Origin: Improbicoccus devescovinae
GTDB taxonomy: Bacteria; Bacillota; Clostridia; Oscillospirales; Acutalibacteraceae
Reading direction: 5' to 3'
Length of the DNA: 64,000 nt
NCBI GenBank assembly: GCA_036245095.1
Contig: BSWA01000002.1
Location: forward strand, 1-64,000
A program made the position numbers and the translations under genes. Under the pieces are notes generated by a model, which saw only the letters and a list, made by a program, of their open reading frames with translations, was not told where the DNA came from and made no database searches. Each line of letters opens with the position of its first letter. Position 1 is the first letter of the stretch. Shown in pieces: positions 27,354 to 36,533 of this stretch.

Positions 27354-28298
27354 TTATTTTTGGCTATTATTAATAACAGGCTGTAATCTTATTACTGCTT
27401 GACATCTTAATTTCGTTTCTAATTTTTGTTCGAGATTTTCTATTATTTCGTTTGCAGCATATATGTCATTGTTTATGATTAATACTTTAGCTTTAAATGT
27501 GATGACGCTCCACCCTGGCCCATAATTATGAACCATTAGATTTGTAATTTCTAGTATTTCTGGATAATCTTTTATGCAATTATTAATTTTTTCTATTAAT
27601 TCTGGCTCTGGAGCTTTGCCTAAAAGAATGTCAAGAGATTCTTTTAGAGTTTTTGTGCCTGTTAAAACTATAAAAACAGAAACTATTAACCCGGCATATG
27701 GATCGAGATAAAAACCTGTTAATTTTGTTGTAACTATGCCGAGTATCACAGTGCTTGTAGCTATTGAATCCATAAAGCTATCGTTTGCCGTAGCTTGAAT
27801 GGCTGATGAATTTATTAGTTTGCTTATTTTATGGTTAAAAAAACCCATCCAGAGCTTGATTATGATGGAAATGCTTAAAATTAAAATAGACAGAATATCA
27901 ATGACTATTTCTTCTGGTTTGAATATTCTCTCAATGGATGTTTTTATAAAACTTAATCCAGTCAAAATTATCGCGATCGAGACAATAAGTCCAGATACAT
28001 ATTCTATACGTCCATGGCCAAATGGATGTTCTTTGTCTGGGGGAGTGCTCGCGGTTTTGAAGCATATAAATGTTATAATCGATGAACCAGCATCTGAAAG
28101 ATTATTAAATGCGTCGGCCATGGTGGCGATCGAGAAACTAAAAATTCCTATCATGAGTTTACTGCTAAATAATAATAAATTCAAGATGATTCCGAAGACG
28201 CCGCTTAAAATTCCGCTTTTTTTTCTTATCTTATTATCTGTTGCGTCTATATTTTTACCTATGAATTTGTGGATCAAAAAATCGTTTAAATTAAACAA
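27354..28298 (-). CDS. Cation diffusion facilitator family efflux transporter
   Basis: This membrane protein of about 314 residues exports divalent metals (Zn2+, Mn2+, Fe2+ or Co2+) in exchange for protons. It has six predicted helices. The metal sites are visible: DAFNNLSDAGSS in helix 2 (Asp62 and Asp69 region), HPFGHGRIEY after helix 2, and ATANDSFMDSIATS in helix 5. The C-terminal cytoplasmic domain (residues about 215-314) ends with HNYGPGWSVI, a common family feature. TTG at 28298 is the likely start. It stands 35 bases from the potB ribosome site, same strand, so the two may be co-transcribed. Confidence 0.92.
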   Translation of the reverse strand: MFNLNDFLIHKFIGKNIDATDNKIRKKSGILSGVFGIILNLLLFSSKLMIGIFSFSIATMADAFNNLSDAGSSIITFICFKTASTPPDKEHPFGHGRIEYVSGLIVSIAIILTGLSFIKTSIERIFKPEEIVIDILSILILSISIIIKLWMGFFNHKISKLINSSAIQATANDSFMDSIATSTVILGIVTTKLTGFYLDPYAGLIVSVFIVLTGTKTLKESLDILLGKAPEPELIEKINNCIKDYPEILEITNLMVHNYGPGWSVITFKAKVLIINNDIYAANEIIENLEQKLETKLRCQAVIRLQPVINNSQK

Positions 28299-28550
28299 AA
28301 CAACAACCTACCCTTGAAATTTCGGAATATTTACTTAGAATACATTGTATTCAATTTATAGTTTGATAGTTAAAAAATTGAAATTTTTATTAAATAAATA
28401 TTTTCTTTGAAATTCTACTTGTAATTTGTTAATAATATATTTAAATTATTATTCAAAATAATGATGGGTGAGTATATTGGAGAAGTGTTGAATTTTAATA
28501 TAGTGTAAGTGTATAGTATATTTAGCGGTTTTTTGAGGAGGTCTTCCTGA
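28299..28550. other. Divergent intergenic region between efflux gene and gatC
   Basis: This AT-rich region must hold promoters for both directions. A TTGAAT/TATAGT-like pair near 28489-28520 faces gatC, but it is weak. No RNA gene or IS terminus is seen. AGGAGG at 28534 is the gatC ribosome site. Confidence 0.45.
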
Positions 28551-28844
28551 ATGCTAGACGAAAATGTAGATATTACAAGAGAGAAAATTTTGGATTTGGC
28601 TAAATTAGCTAAAATTCGTATATCAGAAGATGAAATTACTGGTATAATTTCACAAATGGGGAATATAATAAAATTCGTCAATCAGATTTCCAACGTGGAG
28701 ACTCATGAGACTTCTGAATTATATTTTAAAACAAAAATTTCTACTCATTTGAAAGATGATAATAAAGAAATTTCTTTAAGTCAAGATGATATTTTTAAAA
28801 ATTGTGCTGAAAAAGAAAATGGATTCTTTGTTGTTAAAATATAA
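28551..28844 (+). CDS. gatC: Asp/Glu-tRNA amidotransferase subunit C
   Basis: This 97-residue GatC is the small belt-like subunit that clamps GatA and GatB in the amidotransferase making Gln-tRNA(Gln) or Asn-tRNA(Asn). The family pattern LAKLAKIRISEDEI, then MGNIIKFVNQISNVET is clear. AGGAGG lies 11 bases before ATG. It is followed 46 bases later by gatA. A normal-length protein. Confidence 0.95.
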   Translation: MLDENVDITREKILDLAKLAKIRISEDEITGIISQMGNIIKFVNQISNVETHETSELYFKTKISTHLKDDNKEISLSQDDIFKNCAEKENGFFVVKI

Positions 28845-28890
28845 AAAAATATAAAATTTATATAAATTTTTGTATTAAATGGAGGTACAC

Positions 28891-30348
28891 ATGAGTCCTA
28901 ATACGGGAATAATATTAAAAATTCATGAGTTATTGACGTCGAAAACAGCATCGTGTGTTGAAATAACACAAAATTATTTAAAAGAGATTAAAAAAAACGT
29001 ACTAAATGCATATATAACTGTAACGGAAGAAGAAGCGTTAAATAGTGCTAAAAAAGTTGATGAAAAAATTGCTAAAAATCAAGAGATGGGGATTTTAGAG
29101 GGTATTCCGGTAGGCATAAAAGATGTAATTTCCACAAAAAATGTGAGAACAACTTGTGGTTCAAAAATGCTTGCAAATTATGTTCCTATTTATGATGCAA
29201 CATGTTGGGAAATTTTAAAACTTGCCGGTGTAGTCTTGCTTGGCAAAAATAATCAAGACGAGTTTGCTATGGGGTCTTCGAATGAGACTTCATTTTTTGG
29301 GCCGGTTAAAAATCCGCATGATTTAACAAAAGTACCGGGCGGAAGTTCCGGCGGAGGCGCCGCAGCAGTTGCTGGCGGTCTCGCTGCGTTTACTATAGGT
29401 ACGGACACTGGTGGATCGATTCGGCAACCTTCGGCATTTTGTGGGACCGTAGGTTTTAAGCCAAGTTATGGCTCTGTTTCGCGGTATGGATTAATCCCGT
29501 TAGCATCAAGTTTTGATCAGGCTGGTCCTATTACTTTGACTGTGGAAGATGCTTGCTTAGTTTTTGACGCAATTTCAAAATTTGATTCAAAAGATGCCAC
29601 CTCGAGTTCTCATATACGGAAAAGCAGTTTTAGCCTACGTAATGATAGTATTAAAAATATAAAAATTGGTATTCCAAAAGAATGTTTAGAAGGTATTGAT
29701 CCTGAAATCACGACATGTATTTCAAAAGCTATTAATATTTTTGAAGACTTGGGTGCGGAAACAAATTTGTTTAGTTTTCCGGAAATTTCTTATGCTATAC
29801 CTATTTATTATATTCTTTCGTGCGCGGAGGCATCATCGAATTTGGGCCGTTTCGATGGCATTAGATATGGCTTTAGACCTGAGTCTTATGATAATTATCA
29901 GGATTTAATTATAAAAAGTCGAACCGAAGGTTTCGGCGCTGAAATTAAGCGTAGAATTTTACTAGGCACATATGTGTTAGGTGCTGGGTTTTGTGATGAT
30001 TTTTATAAACGTGCACAAAAACTTAGAGAGTTTTTGACGGGTAATTTTATGAAAATTTTCGAAAAATTTGATATAATACTAATGCCCGTCACACCAACTA
30101 CGGCGTTTGGCTTTAATTATTCTGGGTCGGACCCAATAAAAATGTATCTATCAGATATATGCACTGTAGCTGCAAATGAGGCTCGCTTGCCTGCAATCTC
30201 GATTCCTTGCGGATATTCTAGCAAACATTTACCCATAGGAATGCAATTATTGGCTTCTAGATTTAATGATGAATTTTTATTGAACGTAGCTTATAAATAT
30301 GAATCACAGGAATTTCATGCCAAAGTAGTTTCGGGATATAAAATTTAA
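28891..30348 (+). CDS. gatA: Glutamyl-tRNA amidotransferase subunit A
   Basis: This 485-residue amidase subunit releases ammonia from glutamine for transamidation. The Ser-cisSer-Lys triad is complete: Lys77 (VGIKDV), Ser152 (GGSSGGGAAA) and Ser176 (TDTGGSIRQPS). The spacing equals that of known GatA enzymes. ATG at 28891 is chosen because GGAGGT is 6 bases upstream; the upstream ATG at 28879 overlaps that site. It pairs with gatC. The partner gatB lies 6 kb downstream, separated by unrelated genes. Confidence 0.97.
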   Translation: MSPNTGIILKIHELLTSKTASCVEITQNYLKEIKKNVLNAYITVTEEEALNSAKKVDEKIAKNQEMGILEGIPVGIKDVISTKNVRTTCGSKMLANYVPIYDATCWEILKLAGVVLLGKNNQDEFAMGSSNETSFFGPVKNPHDLTKVPGGSSGGGAAAVAGGLAAFTIGTDTGGSIRQPSAFCGTVGFKPSYGSVSRYGLIPLASSFDQAGPITLTVEDACLVFDAISKFDSKDATSSSHIRKSSFSLRNDSIKNIKIGIPKECLEGIDPEITTCISKAINIFEDLGAETNLFSFPEISYAIPIYYILSCAEASSNLGRFDGIRYGFRPESYDNYQDLIIKSRTEGFGAEIKRRILLGTYVLGAGFCDDFYKRAQKLREFLTGNFMKIFEKFDIILMPVTPTTAFGFNYSGSDPIKMYLSDICTVAANEARLPAISIPCGYSSKHLPIGMQLLASRFNDEFLLNVAYKYESQEFHAKVVSGYKI

Positions 30349-30489
30349 TATAAATTTAAGAATATTTTAATATAAAATTCAAAAATATTTAATTATTTAT
30401 TAATATTTCCAAATAAAATTTAGAATAATTAAGAAACTGTCGGTTAAAAATAATATATGAGTTATATATTTTTAGCGGCGGTAGATTTT

Positions 30490-31746
30490 ATGAAATTTTT
30501 GAATAATAATATTAATAATATAAAAAAATCAATTATATTTAGTATTATTTTACTTAGTGGTATTATAGTATCGGTCAATTTTTTTATATGCAGAGAGATT
30601 CCGTCGGTATTTTATTCTGAAGAAAAAGCTGAGATAAATCTTGGCAATGTTTTTCAGATTTTACCTATAAAAATTGTTCCAAATTCGAATTTAGACTCCG
30701 TAGAGGCGAATTCTAAATTTGACACGAAAAACAGTTATAAAGCAAATGTCACGTTATTTAATATTCCGTTAAAAAAAGTAACAGTACAAATTTATGAAAG
30801 ACCAAAAGTTTTTGTTTCTGGTATTCCGTATGTTATAAAAATATTTATGAATGGCGTAATGGTTGTAAATACAACATCAGTTTCGACTCAGAACGGCGAA
30901 ATTAACCCTGCTCAAGAATGCGGCATAAAATCTGGAGATTTAATTACTCAAGCTAATGGGACTGCAATTAATACCAATGAAGATTTTGCGTACATGGTCG
31001 AGAATTGTTCTGGGATATTAAACTTAACAATCTCAAGAAAAAACTATTGTTTTCCTGTCAATTTATTTCCGGCTAAGACTTCTGATAACAAATACCGAGC
31101 CGGCCTATGGATAAGAGATAGCTCCGCCGGCATAGGAACTATGACATTTTTCGACAAAAATACGCATCAATTTGCTAGTTTAGGTCATGGCATACGAGAC
31201 ATTGACACCGAAGAACTCATACCTTTGGCGTATGGAGATATTCTAGAAGCTAAAATTAATTCAGTAATTAAGAGCGTGAACGGCCTAGCAGGCGAACTTC
31301 GTGGAAGCGTGAGTAATGACAAGCCAATCGGTGAACTCAAGCTGAATGACAATTCAGGAGTCTACGGGAATTATAATGAGACTGCAAATTCAACAAAACC
31401 GAATAATTTATCGGAAGTTGAGATTGCGTTCAAACAAGAGATTACAAGGGGCCCAGCTACTATGATTTCTACAATTAATGGTACTATACCTAAAAGTTAT
31501 AATATAAACGTAGATGCCATAAAATTAAATAAATCGGATTCGACCAAAAACATCGTAATCAGTGTAACAGACGAAGAATTACTACAAAACACGGGAGGAA
31601 TCGTCCAAGGGATGAGCGGGAGCCCTATAGTCCAAGGAAACAAACTTGTCGGAGCAGTGACTCATGTATGCGTCAACAATCCCGTGAAGGGCTATGGGAT
31701 TTTAGCGGAAACTATGATGAAAAACTTACAAAGTACAAAAAAATGA
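30490..31746 (+). CDS. spoIVB: SpoIVB-type serine peptidase (S55)
   Basis: This exported 418-residue peptidase has an N-terminal membrane segment (residues about 12-35) and a PDZ domain (about 130-200, KSGDLITQANG). The S55 catalytic domain has His233 (SLGHGI), Asp in GIRDIDTEE and Ser376 (GMSGSPIVQG). In sporulating Firmicutes SpoIVB signals from the forespore to the SpoIVFA/FB complex and so activates sigma-K. The motif positions almost equal those of Bacillus SpoIVB, so the enzyme looks active. Its persistence in such a decaying genome suggests recent sporulation ability or a retained signalling role. ATG at 30490 fits the membrane segment best. Confidence 0.92.
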   Translation: MKFLNNNINNIKKSIIFSIILLSGIIVSVNFFICREIPSVFYSEEKAEINLGNVFQILPIKIVPNSNLDSVEANSKFDTKNSYKANVTLFNIPLKKVTVQIYERPKVFVSGIPYVIKIFMNGVMVVNTTSVSTQNGEINPAQECGIKSGDLITQANGTAINTNEDFAYMVENCSGILNLTISRKNYCFPVNLFPAKTSDNKYRAGLWIRDSSAGIGTMTFFDKNTHQFASLGHGIRDIDTEELIPLAYGDILEAKINSVIKSVNGLAGELRGSVSNDKPIGELKLNDNSGVYGNYNETANSTKPNNLSEVEIAFKQEITRGPATMISTINGTIPKSYNINVDAIKLNKSDSTKNIVISVTDEELLQNTGGIVQGMSGSPIVQGNKLVGAVTHVCVNNPVKGYGILAETMMKNLQSTKK

Positions 31747-31879
31747 ATAAAACTCAATACCGAATTGGATTAGATGAAGCGGCTAATTTGCTCTGCCGAC
31801 GATCAGATAAAATATTACAAATTTAAATTAACACGAATCCAACCAACTCATACTTTTAAAAAAATATTTTTTTAAAAGA

Positions 31880-32656
31880 TCAGGCTACATTACATAATTT
31901 CGCATCAGCCTCCCGTCTGGCGATCCGAGCACGTTCGTTCGCCTCATCTCTTGCTTTTTCAAGGCGAGCTCTTTCAAGAGAACCAACAAACTGCTGATCA
32001 CTTAGATTTTTATCATAATCATAAAGATGGCTACTTGGTGCAACTTCAACAAAGGTTTCCCAAACGAGGTCTCGACGCCCAGATCGTTCAAGAGTTCCAT
32101 TAGGAGAATATACGTCAAAAGTTCCTAAATATGCCGATGATATAATAAATTTACTACCAATTTCTCTAGAAATATCTTTAATAAAATTAAAAGTTTCAGT
32201 ATAATTTACAATCAAATTTGTACGTTGATCACATTTTGCACCGACAAACATAATCGTACCATTACAACCCCGGGTCTGAGCAAATGCCTTAGAAAATATT
32301 CTATTTATATACTCCCTGCGGGTGTCACCGCACGGCAACGTCATATCAACTACAATTAACGTGATATGTGTACCTGGTAAAAGTTCAGCAACTTTCTCAA
32401 AATAATACTTCCATCCAGGGGTATCATAAACCTTTAAGGAATAGTCTTTATATCCTTCTTGATAAAAACTAAAATCGTCTGTGGGATCTTCACAAACAAA
32501 ATTATCATTTTTCAGCCTTTCAATAATTGCAGTTTTCCCTTCTGTTTTATCCCCTACAACAACAATTTTTACATATTTCACATGAGCCTGTATTTTTGAA
32601 TAACCAAATATAAAACAGCTAAATAACACAACCAATAATTTACTGAGTTTAAACAT
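31880..32656 (-). CDS. Exported Ras/Rab-like small GTPase
   Basis: This 258-residue protein begins with a Sec signal peptide (residues 1 to about 24, LSKLLVVLFSCFIFGYSKIQA) and then a small GTPase domain. The P-loop is GDKTEGKT (35-42), the switch II motif DTPG (78-81), the G4 motif AKCD (140-143, for NKxD) and the G5-like SSAY (173-176). The strand order and the KVYDTPGW segment resemble Rab/Ras proteins. A charged helical tail (ERARLEKARDEANERARIARRE) follows. Cytosolic bacterial GTPases do not carry signal peptides, so this is probably an effector acting outside the cell, perhaps on host membrane traffic; that part is inference. ATG at 32656 has GGAAGGG upstream. Confidence 0.8.
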   Translation of the reverse strand: MFKLSKLLVVLFSCFIFGYSKIQAHVKYVKIVVVGDKTEGKTAIIERLKNDNFVCEDPTDDFSFYQEGYKDYSLKVYDTPGWKYYFEKVAELLPGTHITLIVVDMTLPCGDTRREYINRIFSKAFAQTRGCNGTIMFVGAKCDQRTNLIVNYTETFNFIKDISREIGSKFIISSAYLGTFDVYSPNGTLERSGRRDLVWETFVEVAPSSHLYDYDKNLSDQQFVGSLERARLEKARDEANERARIARREADAKLCNVA

Positions 32657-32666
32657 AAATTTAACC

Positions 32667-33532
32667 CTTCCTTATAAATATTTTATTTTTTGCTTTTTTA
32701 AATAATAATATAGTGCTACCGCCAATTATGGTCCCTAAAGCTAAGCAACTCCACAAGAACCATCTGCCGGGAGGTTTTTTTTTACGTGGCTTTGCTCAGG
32801 GCCTATATATTGTGTTTGCGGAAAATTCAATATATCTACAGCCACACTGTATCCTTTAGAAATAACCCCCATAATCCTCCCGGGGTTGCCTGAATAGGTT
32901 CGTTGCCAACTATTATCGTGGGTTGGTGGATAATATTTCGATGGATATCCATGGGTATGTTCAAGCTGCACCGTTGTATTCTTCAATTCAAAAAACGCTT
33001 GTACTCTTGCTGATTCTTCGGGATCTTTGCTTTCAAAATCCAAAGCTTCTTTATCAAAATTCCAAAAGTCCAAAACATTAGACCAACGAAATCCTGCAAA
33101 CCAATAAATAACATCTGTTATAACACATTTTGCACGCGGAGTTATGCCTTTTAATCTTGGATCGTCTGTATCATAAAAAATCGCTGCCATAAACGCATTT
33201 TGCACAACCGCTTGAGCCCTCGGCCCAAGTTCCTGTTCTTCAAAAATCTCAAATCTAATATGCAATTTTGCTCCATTAGGCCAATTTATAATAGCTTCTG
33301 GAGTACTAGGATTTTCTTGAACAAATTTTTTCCCGAAATCACCTTTTCCATATGTTGATACATTAAACTCGCGTTCAGACAACAAACCAACATGGGCTTG
33401 TACTCGTGGACGATCTCCATTAGCGCAAATCAAAACCATGGTACCGCTGTATTCTCCTGGCTGCACAGCTCTCGTGCTTGGAATATTAAAAAACAAACAA
33501 AACGCCAAAATGATAGCAAGCTTTTTATTCAA
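32667..33532 (-). CDS. Secreted protein, possible degenerate GTPase relative; C-terminal anchor out of frame
   Basis: The main frame (263 residues, TTG at 33532 after GGAGGG, stop at 32741) starts with a signal peptide (KKLAIILAFCLFFNIPSTRA). Its early part aligns loosely with the neighbouring GTPase and with Rab proteins: TMVLICANGD in place of the P-loop strand, HIRFEIFEEQE for the switch II strand and AAIFYDTDDP for the YDxTDP strand. The P-loop Lys is missing, so it would not bind nucleotide normally. Just beyond the stop, the -1 frame encodes a hydrophobic segment with basic tail (LALGTIIGGSTILLLFKKAK) down to 32667. One base lost near 32742 would explain this. A pseudo-GTPase role is a hypothesis. 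Confidence 0.6.
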
Positions 33533-33650
33533 AATTTTAACCCTCCTGTATTTAATATAACTAATTAAGTATACCCATTATTATCACCTGTGAATATTTA
33601 TACCAGATAAATTTTAAAAAACAACCCCTTATTTTTTATAAATTTTAAAT

Positions 33651-33790
33651 TAGACCTATTCTAAAACTGAATTATTTTTGCAAATTTTAAGGAGCACAGA
33701 AACGTGCAACATACTGGCTGTATGTGGGCAGTTTTGAGTACCACATTGATGGTGAAATTTACAAAAATAATTCAGTTTTAGGACAGGTTT
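33651..33790. mobile_element. MITE-like palindromic element (family D), complete
   Basis: This 140-bp element has long inverted arms: TAGACCTATTCTAAAACTG with AATTATTTTTGCAAATTTT on the left and their inverse ending CAGTTTTAGGACAGGT on the right. The core contains a smaller palindrome (ACATACTGGCTGTATGT). A close relative lies at 48942-49089 and a half copy at 2977. It encodes nothing and presumably moved with help from an unseen transposase. Confidence 0.85.
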
Positions 33791-34013
33791 TTTCAATTCA
33801 ACTTTATTATACAACATTCTTAAATATTTTGTGATAATGCAAAAAATAGTTTAGACTTTGGAATTAGAAAATTTATTTATTTTGTACAAAATATATAAAA
33901 AAATATGTCTAATTAATCGATTTTTTGTTTTATATGTTGCAAATATATATAAATATTATAGAATGTCGTCACTGTTGAGAAATATTATGTATTTTTTTGT
34001 AAGGAGTGTGACT

Positions 34014-36284
34014 ATGTTTATGAAAATTCTCAAAAAAACTCTTGTGTATTTTATGGTAGTAAGTTTTGTGTTATTTAATTTTTTTGGAGTCGTTTTGTCA
34101 GCCGGAACTACTGTTAGCCGGCAAACAAGTGTTGCTGAACCAGGGTCGGGCATGGCTGTTTATTTAAGTAATATATTTAAAAAAACTGACGAAGGAGGGA
34201 TAGCTATAGGTGGTTCTGATCCTGATGCAGAAACAACTAGGCAAACAAAAGCAACAAAAGCGACAAAAGACTCATCGACGGCAATCTCAACATCGAAAGT
34301 TTTTTTCGGTGGCAATGAATACTGGGTTGTATCGAATGAAGAAGAAACTGGTGAATCAACAAATACAACAAATAATTATTTGTATTTATTAGCTGCTCGG
34401 CCCTATGTAAGTTTTCCGTTTTATCCGGACCCGGTCGAGTCAAGTCGGCAAGTAAGAACTGAAGAGCAAATTAAACCTAGAAATAGTTATAATTATGGCA
34501 ATAAACTAAGTTCTATTTGTAAATATTTTACAGATAAAGCGAGCACAGTCGGGCCTGACAGTGAAAATGGCGATGTAACACGACCAAGCACGGAGGCTGT
34601 CCCGCCAGGATACAACGCAGCTGATTGGTCGGGATCAAAACTAATAGGCGATGCGTTGAAAAGCTTTACCGGCCAAGATCTTAAAAATTTCTATCTTGAT
34701 TTTTTTAAAAATAACCGAGACCGTGATTGGAATTTAGCAATAGACACTGCGGTGAAAACCAATATGTATCCGGCGTCTAATGATACTGATCTAAATTTTA
34801 CCACGCCGTCGACAACAACTTATGAAGGGAAATTTTGGCTCCCAAGTGTTTTAAAAGGAACTAACGATTCTTACTCATTAAGTATAGACCCAAATAATGA
34901 TGGTGACTTTAAACCAGATCTAAGAGCAAACATAAGTACTGAAAATACAAATTTGTCAATCCCGCGTGCCTACTGGTCTTCAACTGCAGGAAGAACAAGA
35001 ACTCAAAGTAGTGATCGGGCTTCTAATCATGCGTTATATAATAAATCTGCCCAAAATCCTAACAGCATTGGAGACGTTAAAGTTGGCATGTTGCAAGACG
35101 TGTTCCCTGCCTGTAGAATTAACTTGGCTGATGTAGTTTATGCAGATTCACTAGATTCAGATTCTAAGGTAAATACCGAAAACTTTAGCATCAAAACTCC
35201 TAGCGACGGCTTGGCCGAATTGACGGAAGATTCCGCAGAAAATGTGAATAAAAACGTAGTTTTGACTGTGAAATCCGAAGATGTTACGAGTAAGACCAAT
35301 GCGATAGAAAGTTCATTGGATGAAACAGGGGCATTAATTATAACACCGGTTACATCCACATTAAAGACAAACGAATATCTTGGGTTAATAATTGATTCGG
35401 GTAGCAAAATCGCATTTATAAATGGTAATTTATACAAATCTTCAGATAGCACAAAGTATACAATCCCGAGCGAAATTTTAGATAAATTTGGTGAAAATAT
35501 AAAAATACAAATTCATGCCTGTGAAGATAATACAAATTCAATGTATGCTTCAGAAACGGGTTCTGAAACCCGAAAACGAGATGCTGAAACTTATGAAGTA
35601 GATGATTATAAAATTCGTTATGCAAGACATCTGGCAGACATAGAATTAGCTGAAGATACCTCAATTGGCGAAAGTTCTGATTATGCAGAAAGTGAGGAAA
35701 GTAATATTGACGAATATACTTTTAATAAAACAGATCCAGCAAGCGGAGTAATTGTAAAATCAAAAGGCTTCCCATCGGATTCCTTATTAAATGTAACAAC
35801 AGCTACGAAAGCCGACCAATTAAGTGAATATTTTGAATTTGTCAAAAATAATATAGACAATCCAGAACACGTTGAAAATTATACAATATACAGTATTGCA
35901 GTTCAAATAAAAAAAGCAACAACCGGCGACTCTGATTCTATTGAATATGAAAACGTAGGAAATTTTGAATCAACCTATGGAGAAGCAGAGGTATGGCTTC
36001 CAGTTCCTGAAGGCTATACAAAATCGAATCTGCAAGCCCGATTTATATCAACCGAGGAAGACACAGTCAAACCCGGGACCATTGAAAAAATAGGAGACAA
36101 AGAATATTATGTATTTAAAACCACGCATTTCAGCCCATATGGACTTCTAGACTTAAAAGATTCCTATTATTACCCACAGACAGGCCAAAAACTAATTGGG
36201 ACATATTTAATAACAGCCACTTCCACGTTAATGGCCACTTTAGTAATTTTAACCAAAAACAGAACTAAAAAAAGAGTATTTTAA
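34014..36284 (+). CDS. Cell-wall-anchored surface protein (YPQTG sorting signal)
   Basis: This 756-residue protein starts at ATG 34014, with AAGGAG upstream. It has a signal peptide (residues 1 to about 30, KKTLVYFMVVSFVLFNFFGVVLSA). The C-terminus is a sortase-type signal: YPQTGQ, a hydrophobic stretch (LIGTYLITATSTLMATLVIL) and a basic tail KNRTKKRVF. YPQTG replaces the usual LPxTG. The body is Ser/Thr/Asp-rich with no catalytic motif that I recognise; it includes a segment on WLPS and AYWSS-like residues (about 280-345) that resembles substrate-displaying surface proteins. A domain near 640-730 (AEVWLPVPEGY, FKTTHFSPYGL) resembles those before the anchor in other Firmicute surface proteins. 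A strong terminator follows. Confidence 0.85.
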   Translation: MFMKILKKTLVYFMVVSFVLFNFFGVVLSAGTTVSRQTSVAEPGSGMAVYLSNIFKKTDEGGIAIGGSDPDAETTRQTKATKATKDSSTAISTSKVFFGGNEYWVVSNEEETGESTNTTNNYLYLLAARPYVSFPFYPDPVESSRQVRTEEQIKPRNSYNYGNKLSSICKYFTDKASTVGPDSENGDVTRPSTEAVPPGYNAADWSGSKLIGDALKSFTGQDLKNFYLDFFKNNRDRDWNLAIDTAVKTNMYPASNDTDLNFTTPSTTTYEGKFWLPSVLKGTNDSYSLSIDPNNDGDFKPDLRANISTENTNLSIPRAYWSSTAGRTRTQSSDRASNHALYNKSAQNPNSIGDVKVGMLQDVFPACRINLADVVYADSLDSDSKVNTENFSIKTPSDGLAELTEDSAENVNKNVVLTVKSEDVTSKTNAIESSLDETGALIITPVTSTLKTNEYLGLIIDSGSKIAFINGNLYKSSDSTKYTIPSEILDKFGENIKIQIHACEDNTNSMYASETGSETRKRDAETYEVDDYKIRYARHLADIELAEDTSIGESSDYAESEESNIDEYTFNKTDPASGVIVKSKGFPSDSLLNVTTATKADQLSEYFEFVKNNIDNPEHVENYTIYSIAVQIKKATTGDSDSIEYENVGNFESTYGEAEVWLPVPEGYTKSNLQARFISTEEDTVKPGTIEKIGDKEYYVFKTTHFSPYGLLDLKDSYYYPQTGQKLIGTYLITATSTLMATLVILTKNRTKKRVF

Positions 36285-36314
36285 TTACAAATTACTCAAA
36301 ATTTAAATCTAACA

Positions 36315-36350
36315 CTTGAGAGCATTTAGAATTAGCTCTCAAGTTTTTTT
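36315..36350 (+). terminator. Intrinsic terminator
   Basis: CTTGAGAGC and GCTCTCAAG form a 9-bp hairpin with an 11-base loop, followed by T7. It ends the surface-protein transcript. Confidence 0.92.
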
Positions 36351-36533
36351 ATTTAATTTATTTCGGAACTAAAATGGTTTTACATTTTTGGCCAGGTCTA
36401 TTTGCGTGAAATTTACCTAAAAATTTATGTTATAAAATTTGTGAAAATTTATATGAAAATTAAAAAAATGTTTAATTTAAAAAATAAATTATTATAATAC
36501 TAAGTATATATGATTTCGGAGGCGGTTTAGCTC

